64,000 nucleotides of DNA from Strongylocentrotus purpuratus (lineage: Eukaryota; Echinodermata; Echinoidea; Camarodonta; Strongylocentrotidae): the NCBI RefSeq assembly GCF_000002235.5, contig NW_022145613.1, forward strand, positions 10,912,429-10,976,428. Direction: 5' to 3'. This document shows positions 26,461 to 37,110 of this stretch, one piece after another. Numbering within the stretch: the stretch's first letter is position 1; every line of letters starts with the position of its first letter. A program made the translations under genes and the position numbers. Under the pieces are notes generated by a model. That model saw nothing but the letters and a program-made list of their open reading frames with translations. It was not told the origin of the DNA and did not search any database.

Positions 26461-26958
26461 TAACATGCTTGGCAGTTTTCTCCAATATATACATTAAAAT
26501 GGATTGAAACCGGCTTCGCGTGTGATGAATGCTTCGCAAAAGCTCCATATACGGACTCTTCTTTTACTTTTGCAATGCATATTGGCACGAACTTAGATCA
26601 AGATCTATCGGCAGATGTTGTTTTTTTTGTTTTTGGAAGTTTATTTTCGTCTTCATGTCAACAATGCAAGATAAAATTGTCGGTAAGATCGATCGAGATT
26701 CAATTGTATTGAAATTACCGACCAATCCTTCGCACACATACGGCATCCTCCATCGCTCAAACCATTTTTTAACATGTAAACCTATGGGGTAACCATGGAC
26801 GCTGACCAACTTTTTTTAATAACCATGGTTATTAAAAATATTGAAATGTTTTATGCATGGTTACCGAGAATTTTACAGGAACAGTTGAAGTTTATGAATG
26901 CAATTCGACCAATCAGATGGCTGGATTTCTTAAGTGAGGTATATAATATCATATACTG

Positions 26959-27471
26959 TTTTCACACTGGCAATATTTTGCTTAACCCCGTACTATAGGT
27001 GGGGTTAAGGGGGAGTCTTAGCCCCACCTATAGTTCGGGGTTAAGCCTATTCCACTTTCTGTTCAGACTGGCTTTTACCAAAGTGGGCTAAAGTTGGCTA
27101 ACCCCACCTATAGTACGGGGTTAACTAACCCTGCAATATAGCAGGGCTAACTCCGCAATTGTGGTGCTAACTCCTGCTAACCCCGCAATTGCGGTGCCAA
27201 GCAAATGAATGAGAACAGAAACGAAAAATAGTCCGGTACTACGCAATGGAGCGTATCGCAGCTGGCCAGATGCGAAGTATGTCCAATCATAACATTCACG
27301 ATATCCGGGGTTAACGAATTACAGTGAGAATAGCGTGAATTTTCTTATTCCGGAATAGGCGATAGTACGGGACTAAAAACAGTGTGTGTGAAAAGCCAAA
27401 AAAAATAGTCCGGGGTTAAGGATAGTACGGGGCTAAGCAAAGTACAGGGTTAAGCAAAACCAGTGTGAAAA
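26959..27471. mobile_element. Modular palindromic element with TTTTCACACTGG ends
   Basis: TTTTCACACTGG at 26959-26970 and its complement at 27460-27471 bound a region in which TTAACCCCG or its complement, often extended to GTACTATAGGTGGGG, occurs about ten times in both orientations. Two further internal pairs are GCTAACTCCGCAATTG and GCTAACCCCGCAATTG. No coding sequence. The repeated half-sites could fold into several cruciforms. Confidence 0.7.
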
Positions 27472-27576
27472 GAGTAATAATGTGAAAGAGGCTGTCATTT
27501 TAGACTCACTTCTGCAAAGATAACCCCAAAAGAAATGTATTTGAAGCAGACTTTGAAGACAAATATTGATATTGGT

Positions 27577-27660
27577 TTGGTCTCCTCTCCTCTCCTCTCC
27601 TCTCCTCTCCTCTCCTCTCCTCTCCTCTCCTCTCCTCTCCTCTCTTCTCTCCCTCCTCCT
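27577..27660. repeat. TCTCC pentanucleotide satellite
   Basis: About 13 copies of CTCTC/TCTCC, followed by a broad pyrimidine tract to about 27800. Confidence 0.95.
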
Positions 27661-28312
27661 CATCCCTCCCTCTTTCTCTTCATCCTTCTCTCCCCTCAAA
27701 CCTCCCTCCTCCAATGTCACTCCATTTTCCCTCCTCCTTCTCTCTATCTGTCTCTCTTATTCCCCCTCTTTCCCTCCTTCCCTTTGTCCATCCCTCACTA
27801 TCATACATCTTCTCATTCTTTAATAATTCCTTTTTATCATGACTTTAGCTTCCATCTTTTGCTCTTTGTCTCTTCCGATTGTAAGTCTAGAAGCACTAAC
27901 ATCTTAAAAAAAACGTTTCACTTCTCATATCCTTATCTTTATTACCAAACTACAAATCTACATAGATGGTGTTGGGTGTACAAGAATATCAGAATGGAAA
28001 GTGTCATAACGTAAACACAAGTACATGTAAATGATCTTTCCTAACAGTTACCATAAATATAAGTTGCTTTTTCATTGATGCCCTTAATAATCTAAAGCAT
28101 ATATGTGGTGATAGGGTAATATCATATCTCTGTTTATGTTTCATAAATCACTGCTGGTCTTTTAGTAGTGATCCTATAAAATCAAAGTTAACCCAATATT
28201 AGATACAATTTAATTTTTGTATCATATGCATTTTTTAAAGTGGATCCAGTCTTAGCAACCATGGGATTAGAATTTAATAGGTGAAATACTGTCGTAAGTT
28301 ACCTCCACGTCT

Positions 28313-28500
28313 CTGCACAGCAGGGCAAAAAAATACATGGGGGCTTGGGGCGAATTTGCCCCCGAAATGCCAAACAGAGCCCCCCAAAATTTGCATAGGG
28401 TTCAATGCAAAACATATTAAAAAATGTTATTTTCATGCAAGCAAGCTTGAAAAGTAGCTCCCGAAATTGTTTAGATATTTTTTTCCCTGCTGCACAGCTT
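28313..28500. mobile_element. Short inverted-repeat element (MITE-like)
   Basis: Left GCACAGCAGGGCAAAAAAAT and right ATTTTTTTCCCTGCTGCAC are near-perfect inverted repeats around about 150 bp of non-coding sequence. No clear target duplication. Confidence 0.5.
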
Positions 28501-29019
28501 TCTTGCGTACTACTTTCCCTTTTCATTTTTGATGTTTTGTTTTAGTTTGGAGAGGAAAAAAGGATGAGTAGATTATTTTGCTTGGCTTCTGTTAGTAGTG
28601 AAATCAAGGCCTCTATCAGGAAGCCCTTGGTTGTAGTATTGGGTAAGCTTGGGGAAATCCCACCGGTTACACTTTGGGCATTTCATACCAGATGTAGAGA
28701 ACTTATCTCTTTCATTTGTGGTTGAAACCGTGCTTCTATTAATGACTATATTTGGATCACTTTTGATGCCCCCAAATTTCCATACACTGTACTCTCTTAT
28801 CCTCAAATTTTCCTGTAATGTAAGAACCTATATCCTCCCTCTTAAGTTATTTCATATATTTTTTTAAACAATGAGATGTGATATACAATGGAGGTAGTGA
28901 AAGTGGAGATGCACGAGACAGAACAATGCAATTAATACAGATCTTCCTATTTCCCCCCTTTTTTTCCCTTTTTTTTTTGCTCCAAACATTATTAGCCATG
29001 GGGTTCTCTTCTCTCGCTC

Positions 29020-29268
29020 CTTTCTTGTCTCTCAGTGTGTCTATCTGCCTTACCTTCCTTTCATCTCCTCTCCCTTTCTATCTCTCTCTTTCTTCCTATC
29101 TCCCTTTATCATTCTTTCTTGATTTGTCTCTGAGTATGCCTTCCCATCTAGTTCTCTCTTTATGTATCTCTCTCTTCTTTTTTCACGATTTTGCGTCTCT
29201 CTTTTTTGTCAAATTCCTCATCCTCCCTTAAACACTCCCTACCCCCCCCCCCCCCCTCTCTCTCTTTT

Positions 29269-29306
<38 letters not shown>

Positions 29307-29334
29307 TTCTCTCTCTCTCTCTCTCTCTCTCTTT

Positions 29335-29368
<34 letters not shown>

Positions 29369-29475
29369 TTCTCTCTATCTCTCCCTCTTTCTCTCTCTCT
29401 TTCTCTTCTTTTTTTTCTCTCTCTCTCTCTCTCTCTCCCTCTTTTTCTCTGTCCCTCCCTCTTTCTCCTCCTCTT
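29020..29475. repeat. CT microsatellite with TTTGTTC interruptions
   Basis: CT arrays broken regularly by TTTGTTC (29303, 29331 and 29365), showing a higher-order repeat of about 30 bp. Confidence 0.95.
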
Positions 29476-29959
29476 TGAACTACTATAACTCTTCATCAAT
29501 AGGGAACATCATCATGCCCTGGTTTTATTTGCTAAAGCAGTCCTTGTGTGGATTCGGTTAAGCCATCCCAAACTTTTCCACCGAATACAGTCCTTAGCGG
29601 CTACCCTTTCACGGTAACTCTTTAGCCACCTCCATTTACAATTACTGTTTACAGATTTCCTCATGGTTATTGTGAAGAAAAGGCCAATTCCAGTGAGTGT
29701 TGACAGCTATTTGTGAATCACATAAAAGGTTTTATAAGGGAACTGTGAATTCCGGTCATGACAATCGATGCCACCAGGTACGGTCTACATATAAAACTAA
29801 CAATTGAAAAGATAGGCCCATATACTATTCAAAACTGAGTGAAATGCATGGAACTTTGCCAAATTAAAAAGGTCAATCATTCCTAAACAAAATAATTTGT
29901 ATAAACAGGTCTGAAGAAGAACAAAATCACTTTAGGTGACTAACTTATACAAACAAATT

Positions 29960-30110
29960 AAGGGTGCCATAGCATAATAGACGATTGACTCTCAATACAG
30001 AGAGTGAGAGTTTTAATCCTTGCTTTGTGATTTCGTCAATTTATCTACACTTGCTTCTCTCGACCCAGGTATATCAGTAACTGGTAAGAAAGAATCAATT
30101 GAATCCAGAC
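29960..30110 (+). mobile_element. tRNA-derived SINE, diverged
   Basis: A tRNA-like head (GGTGCCATAGCATAATAGAC, then GAGTTTTAATCC as the B-box) is followed by ACCCAGGTATATCAGTAACTGG, similar to the body of the 1525-1682 element. Confidence 0.45.
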
Positions 30111-30780
30111 TGTGAGTAATACACCAATAGTGTACTGCTACAGTAGCGAAGTATTTGTTGGATCAAGAAGTTTGGGATGGAAAGGACAGCTCCCTCAATC
30201 CCCCCCCCCCCATCCCCTGGAGCAATTTTATACCCAAATAGGCACCTGGAAATGTGAGGAAAAAATTCTTTGCTTGTCTATATTGAGTCTTGATACAGAA
30301 TAACCGAGGACAAACTTTTTCCCAGATTATGGCGAAAATTTCTAGCTAATCCCTCCCTGTCTTGTGTGCATGAGGCGAGGGTTACTGTCTGTGTATTTGG
30401 AACGTTTACAAATATCAGTTTTATTAAAGAATTCCCCATACCAGATAATTTGTCTAGAGCTCCCCAAGCCTCCCCCCTCAATATAAAAGGTGTCAGAATA
30501 GAAGTATAAGAGGGCCTGGTGCTCATATACCTCTGCTAATGAAATCCGACACTGTGATCATTATGAACACACACACTCACGGTCCAATGAGCTGGAACAA
30601 AAGCAGCATGTGGGACTGACCGAATTCATCAGAGCAGAAGGCCTTCGCTAAGGGCAGCTAATAACTGTCATACATGACCCAGTAAAAAGAGGGGAAAGAC
30701 TCTAGTAAATTAGTGTGCAAGATGAAAAGTGACAAAATGAGAAGCATTCAAAGAGGTTTACTGTCTCAATCTACTTGTCT

Positions 30781-30860
30781 GATCGATGGCTAAATGGTAG
30801 CAAAGTCGTCTCGTAATTCGGAGGTTCCTTATTCAAAATCACATCAATGAGCTTTTTACT
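30781..30860 (+). mobile_element. tRNA-like SINE head, diverged
   Basis: GATGGCTAAATGGTAGCAAA and GGAGGTTCCTTATTCAAAAT are placed like tRNA A and B boxes. No clear tail. Confidence 0.35.
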
Positions 30861-31229
30861 ATTAAATCAGACTCGGAAGCACTTTTGTGAGGCATTGATC
30901 CTCAATAACAAGTCCCTCGGACAGGGCTTGAAATTGTACATTTGTTTTGTATTCTGATTTCGTAGCATTCCAGTTAATAAAACAAATCATCAACCAAGCA
31001 TACCAAGGATTTTAATCACATTTCAATTTCATCTAGTCTACACTACAGTTTAATCCCGGAGTTTAATAAACAAAACAAAAACTATACCTTGAAAAGGTAA
31101 AAGCAAATCATTACTAGGGTCTAATGAGAGTAACTGCTCTATATTTCACTTTAATATCACCAATTTCAAAATCAAAACATAAGACAGACTTTAAAGATGA
31201 AAAAGACAAAGGGAATTAGGGAAATGAAA

Positions 31230-31591
31230 GTGATATAGATCTAGACGCCGGTCATAAAAACTACGATGCGTGGGACAGGCACAGGGTCCGGCTGTGGCCG
31301 CAGCAGCGGCGGCCGCGACAGAAGTATCGACCCTAGCTGCTAGCTGGTCCTGACCTCGCACCGATGCTGTTATAATTATTGATTTCAGCACATTCAAGAA
31401 TAATTTAACATACCGAACATTTCCCGTTCATGATCTCCTTCTCCGTGCCCCAGCATTTCTGCTATCTCTGCTTCGTGAATCTGTTTTCGGTGCACTTCTG
31501 GTACTGATAGACACACATTAATGTTAGCTTTGCCTTGGCTTAGCGAGCGAATTGTCAGAAGCACATGTTCCGCTAAAATTAGTGACGTCAT
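31230..31591 (-). other. Possible first exon of an unrecognised minus-strand transcript
   Basis: An open minus frame from 31591 reads MTSLILAEHVLLTIRSLS, then HEAEIAEMLGHGEGDHERE, with a good donor TTCG|GTATGT at about 31411. A further open frame at 31397-31191 has an alanine run. The segment is richer in CpG than its surroundings and lies just downstream of a perfect CRE (31583-31590). No family is recognised and no second exon was found, so this may be a CpG-rich regulatory segment instead. Confidence 0.25.
31583..31590. promoter_or_regulatory. Perfect CRE palindrome TGACGTCA
   Basis: Exact CREB/ATF consensus within a relatively CpG-rich segment. Function is inferred from the motif only. 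Confidence 0.4.
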
Positions 31592-33584
31592 AACTAAAAC
31601 AAGTGAAAGTTCTGAAACCGGGATTTCCCCTGTTTGGCTCGGCTAGCGCGGCGACCTTGTTGTACTTCCCATTTAGTCTAGTTTGGCTACCAGGCGAAAT
31701 AAGGTTTATCTCGTTACCTCGAACGAGACCCATCATAATTTTAGACAATGCGAGATAGAATAGCCCATATCTAGGCCGCATATTTTATAATGTTGTTGAT
31801 GTTATTGGTAATAGTTTAATGGCGTTCATTCAGTATTGAATATTATACGCCATATCTTCAGTTGTATGAGAATATTTTATAGACACATTGGCGTCCGGGA
31901 ACGCGATTCCTCGATCCAATGGATCCGGAGAGGAAATGGGGGGGGGGGGGGGGGGGGGGGGGGGTAGTGAAGGAATGGAACTGTCTAGTAACTTTCCAAT
32001 GTCCAAATTATTTGTGCCTTTTAGAGCGAGCAACGAATACTGACACATATTCACAGCCCCTGATGCTGCAGTATATGTATTCATTTATAACGACCAATTG
32101 TAATTTCGTCTGTATCCTATATACGACCCCCCCCCCCCCCTCCTGTAGCCAAATTCGATCGGAAAAGGGTAAAGTCGCGGGCACAAATTTTCAAGGCCAC
32201 AACAGTTCCCCTCAAATGTCTTTTCTATGCGACTGCCTCCCCATCGAAAGTGTGTCATGTGCTTTTAAAAAGTTTGTCGAATTGAAAAAACTGTTTTAAA
32301 CATAATTATTCCAACTTTGCAAAGAGAAGAGTCAAGCGATTTTTTTTAAACAAAAAACAAAACAACTGATTTTTGTTTTAAATCAAGGCCCCCCCCCCCC
32401 CCCGGTTGAATGATCTTCTACAGACGATTCCCTGGTGATGCTAACCAGAATTTCAAATCACGAGACCCCGCCCTTCCCACCCAACTTACTAATAATAATA
32501 TCACTTGCTCCAACCACCGTCGAGATTCCATTATACATAATTAGTGTATCCAGGATTTCATTTCGAGAGGGGGCCACCGCAGCGAAGCGCTGGAGTTTTT
32601 ACATTCATTTGTGTAGACTGGAATATTGCAGTTGCTGCACTAACCCTGTTCGTTCAGACTAAGTATTAGTGTAGAGAATTCCTAATTTACTCGTTGATAT
32701 ACACCTTTCACAGAAAATAAAACTGGAACTAATGTTCGAGTGCAATGATGTCTTACTGGGAAGGGGCAATTTTGAAATAACCATCACGATTGTGCTGTCC
32801 GTCGTGGAGCTAGTCTGATGTGGCTCCTGCACTTTGCATTTAATCTCATTTTCATTTGTGTAGCTGTACATGTGCATACGTGTTTATCAATTATATTTTG
32901 TCATTGTTATTTGATGAGTGGAATGAAACTTGAAAATTAAATTGAATTGAATTCGAAATAAATATCGATCCAGGATGAACTGGTTATTGTGTGCGATATA
33001 TTCCTAACAAGAGATTTGTCATCCCTTCCTTCCCCTCCATCCCCCCACCCCCTTACCGCCCTATCATGGAGAAAGACTCATGTCTATACCGTCAGTCAAG
33101 TATAGGTGGCATGAAGAATTTTTAAACAATACTGCAAAGACGGCCTGCGTCATTATCATTATTCTAAAGATAGCTTATAAAATCTTTTTTAAGGTAACCA
33201 TCCCAAATTTACCCACAAAAATTGCCACCAGTATAAATACTACATCTACAAATAATCTATAAATAAACAATAAACTACCATCAACTCAAAGTAATGGCAT
33301 GCATATATAATTATAGCCGGTCGGTCTCTATAAACAACATCGCCTGTACTTATTATTGATATGAAACCAAATGGAACATACTCGGGATCAGTTTCACGAT
33401 AGATCATTAGGGATTCGTAAAGAGATCTTCTTCTGCATACCGCCTCATTCAGCCTCCGCCCCCATAATCACCTCATTTCACTTCTCGTAAAAATTCCTCA
33501 ACACCTCTTCCGTCGCCCCGCGCGCTCCCTAATTCGTTCCAAAAACAATCAACACGTTAATAATCGGCCTCCTTTCATCTGCGT

Positions 33585-33612
33585 GTTGCCCATGGTGACA
33601 CGTTTGACGTCA
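33585..33612. promoter_or_regulatory. RFX X-box-like site next to a perfect CRE
   Basis: GTTGCCCATGGTGAC (33585-33599) resembles the RFX X-box, and TGACGTCA lies at 33605-33612. The pair is spaced like composite X-box/CRE promoters. The segment 33420-33620 is richer in CpG than its flanks. Confidence 0.4.
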
Positions 33613-35406
33613 TAATTTTTGCAGGTATATAGAATGATGATAGAATGATAGAGTCCCGAATTGGCGTCAAATTCAAAATTGGACTGATTTCAGATGATTA
33701 CAGTACAAGGAAAGATTTACATAATTATGAAGATAACAATTATTAAGTATATTTAAACAGCGCATTCAGATGTTCAAACAGCAAACGGTATAATACAATA
33801 CAATACAGTAATCTGTTTATTTGAAATCTGCTTTCAGATATTTAGTCAGCAACAAAAATAAGAACAACATAAACAACGATTAATAACGAAAATCCGAATT
33901 TCATAAAAATATCAACCAGATACGATTAAAAGGTTTATTTATATATTTTTACATATTTGTATTGAATCCAATTACACAGCACTGCATTATGCGACCTATA
34001 TCTTCTATTGATTATCTCGATGATTAAAAATAATGCAGCATTTAGTTTCGATCTCCGACACTGTCCAATGCTGATTTGAAATGTAAACTTCCCCAATAAA
34101 AACAATCACACTTGATCCGATTTTATATGGTGTTTATTTTTCGCTACCTATCTACAGAGCTTTTGTTTTAGCTTGGTATTTTACATCTTTCATGACTGTC
34201 TATACAATGTAAATTGAAATTGAATGGGTCATTGTAAACTGTTTGTTCCTGTACTTAAGTAAAAGATTTTAAATGTATCTTACATAACTGCGAATCTTGA
34301 GAAAGTGATACAGACATTATAGGAAACGTTTATTACTTTCGTCCGTAAATATGGGCAATATTTGTTAGTTTTAAAAGTCAAGTGGATGAAATTTGGAAAT
34401 TACCCATAATGTTCATGTATATTCATGTAAATAAAAGCAAAACGGGAGGTGAAAATTGAAAGGAAAGTAGATGACAATTCATCAGTTTTGTTTACAATTT
34501 AGTAAGAATTAAAAGTGATATATACGATTGAAAGAAGACAAAAAAACATCAGACAATATTCCTTTCTCTATACATGTATCATGTTCTGATTACAGATTAC
34601 ATTATTAAAGTGTCATATTCGTTCGCCTTTGATATAAGTTAAAGTATTTGCGATCGTGTGAAATTGAAAGGTATAGATGAGTTATATTGAAAAAACACGA
34701 TCTCAACTATTTTCGTAAATCAACACAAGGGCAATTTCAATACCCTATTGCATGTCACTCAGAAATCATGTTCGGATTTTGGATTATGTAATACGACCAT
34801 TCTCATGTTCTCAAATTTTGATAGGGGACGCACAAGGATATTAAAATTACGTTAGGTTGATTTTTCGAAAGAAGTTGCAAACGTGTTAAATAAAAATTGG
34901 CTTAGATATATAAGAAAAGCACTGTACATGCTAGAATGAGAAAAATAGGTGTGCATATTGTTTTTTCTTCTTGACTGTTTAAAACAAATATTATTTTGGA
35001 TTTATTTATTTTTCCACTCAAATATCCAATATTAAAAGAACATTAAATAAACCTTACAGTATTACGATATATGTAGGCCTAATAGAACAAAATGAATTAT
35101 ACAAGTAACGAACACTGATAAGTATCTACGAAACAAAATAAGTTTACAGAGTACACTTAGTTTCAGATTAATACAAATATTTTATATTGCTTGATTTGAC
35201 TGAGAGGGAAAACTAAGTATAGAAATAAAAGGAATAATGGAATGACGGAAAGAAAAGTAAAACGAATTTTAAAAATAAAATCGACTAAGGAGGTTGTTTG
35301 CTGGCACTACTTCCGATTTGTAACTCTAGAAACAAACAAAAACAAGCGATGAAGAAAGTGATATGAGTGGTAGCGTGTTGCAGATTGGAAGAACGGCCGT
35401 CATCCA

Positions 35407-35420
35407 GTTGCCATGACGAC
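35407..35420. promoter_or_regulatory. X-box-like site
   Basis: GTTGCCATGACGAC matches most of the RFX consensus GTTGCCATGGCAAC. No adjacent gene start is seen. Confidence 0.3.
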
Positions 35421-35657
35421 TACCAAAACAGAGAACACAACCCCTTAACACTGCATGGCTGGAATGATTAGAGTTGGTGTCGCAAAATATTTGTAATGAT
35501 ATATAGGTGTAGAAGTTGATTTTCCCGCTTTCATTTTTTTTTGTGGGGGGGGGGGGGGGTCAACAAAATTGAGTAACGGGAAAATCGGCGTTAGAAAAAA
35601 ATTGCAACTTTTATAAGGGCTATCTAAAACGATTTTGCTGTTGATATCACAAGTACG

Positions 35658-35770
35658 ATGATAAAAGTGGTGAATGATGATGATGGTGGTGGTGTTGGTG
35701 GTGATGATTACGATGGTGGTAGTGATGATGATGATGATGGTGGTGATGATGATGATGATGGTGGTGGTGG

Positions 35771-35802
<32 letters not shown>

Positions 35803-36030
35803 ATGATGATGATGATGATGATGGTGGTGATGATGATGATGATGATGGTGGTGATGATGATGATGGTGGTGATGATGATGGTGGTGGTGGTGATGATGAT
35901 GGTGGTGGTGGTGGTGATGATGATAATGGTGGTGATGACGATGATGATGATGGTGGTGGTGATGATGATTGTGGTGGTGGTGGTGATGATGATGGTGGTG
36001 GTGGCGGTGATGATGGTGATGATTTGTTGT
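35658..36030. repeat. GAT/GGT trinucleotide array
   Basis: GATGAT..GGTGGT blocks alternate for about 370 bp and continue weakly at 36187-36320. The open frames (Asp/Gly, Met/Val, Ser/Pro) follow from the repeat and are not supported as genes. Confidence 0.95.
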
Positions 36031-36577
36031 TTTTTTTGTTTTTATTTCCGAAATCAGATAAAAATATTATACATAGTAAAAAATACAAAGTAAAATATTT
36101 ATACATGTACATAGACACAAATCGGTGGATAGCCCAATTCAGCAGTGTTTATAGAACACTACTGTTCTTCCTTGTGGTCCTTAATGATGATGGTGGTGGT
36201 GATGATAATGATGACACGGATCATACTGATGACGACCATAATGATCTATAATGATGATGAAAATAATGATAATATTGGTAATGATTGTGGTGGTATTGAT
36301 GATGCTGATGTTACGATGTGATGACATGTGGTTTATGACTTTAAGCCGCGGAGCGGCAAAAGTGAGGGTAGGTGATTTACAGCACATTCCACTTCTATAC
36401 CATTAAACAACATTCATATCAGTGCTCAAGGCTAGTTGTTTTTGCACTTTTTAAGAAAACAATATTTAGAAATGTATTTATTTGAGTATTGAAATCCAAC
36501 GATGAAACATAAGTGTATAAGTATGCTTTCATTAAAAGAAGTTACGCAAAGGTCAAGGTAGTATAAGCAGAGCATTA

Positions 36578-36853
36578 ATGTAAGGCCTAAACAATAAGAT
36601 GTTGTATTGCCCTTTGCGACCGACCCCAAAATCTTGAAATCTACGGTCTTTTTAAAAAAAAATTTTTTTTTTTTTTACCATTATTTTATTAGAGAAATAA
36701 AATATCAAAGCATTCAAAACTGAGTATTATCAACCCAAATGTGGAGGGGAAAAAGGGATTTTTTTTCATTTTTTAAAGAAATATTTCCGACCGACCGACC
36801 GACCCATGTTTAGGCACCTAAAGAGCAATACAACATCTTTTTTTTATGCCTAA
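36578..36853. mobile_element. Inverted-repeat element with GATGTTGTATTG ends and GACC repeats
   Basis: Left AAGGCCTAAAC..AAGATGTTGTATTGCCC pairs with right GAGCAATACAACATCTTTTTTTATGCCT. Just inside are GACCGACC on the left and GACC x5 (36783-36803) on the right. The interior is a T/A-rich stretch. Confidence 0.55.
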
Positions 36854-37010
36854 TCACAATTTAAATTAATTCGGAATTTATAGGGGATGTAAATCATACA
36901 TCCGAAAGCAGCATCATACATGTCTCTTTTTTTTGCGTGTTGATCGTATCAAGGGTCTCGTATGTGTCATCACCGCTGTCCCCAACTTGACAAAAGTTTC
37001 CACTGAGCTT

Positions 37011-37110
37011 TTGACCAATCAGAAGCGAGCTTGTATTGACCAATAAGATCAGGGCGGGGCAATGAACACAACGCTACTGTGCGGCATCATTAATCATTAA
37101 CTTGCACACT
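37011..37110. promoter_or_regulatory. Possible promoter: two CCAAT boxes and a GC box
   Basis: TTGACCAATCAG at 37012 and TTGACCAATAAG at 37037 sit 25 bp apart, followed by AGGGCGGGGC at 37051. HNF1-like TTAATCATTAAC follows near 37090. No open frame downstream is convincing. Confidence 0.35.

Larger units (their letters stand above)
27800..31190. other. Gene-free stretch
   Basis: Contains the small inverted-repeat element at 28313, a large CT region and two diverged tRNA-like SINE heads. No supported gene. Confidence 0.5.

Noticed and set aside
26275-26463. 62-residue open frame on the plus strand
   Set aside because: It runs antisense across a tRNA-like sequence; the apparent protein is the tRNA shape translated.
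35658-36251. 197-residue Asp/Gly-rich open frame and its Met/Val and Ser/Pro shadows
   Set aside because: All three frames are open because the DNA is a GAT/GGT array; there is no domain or splice support.
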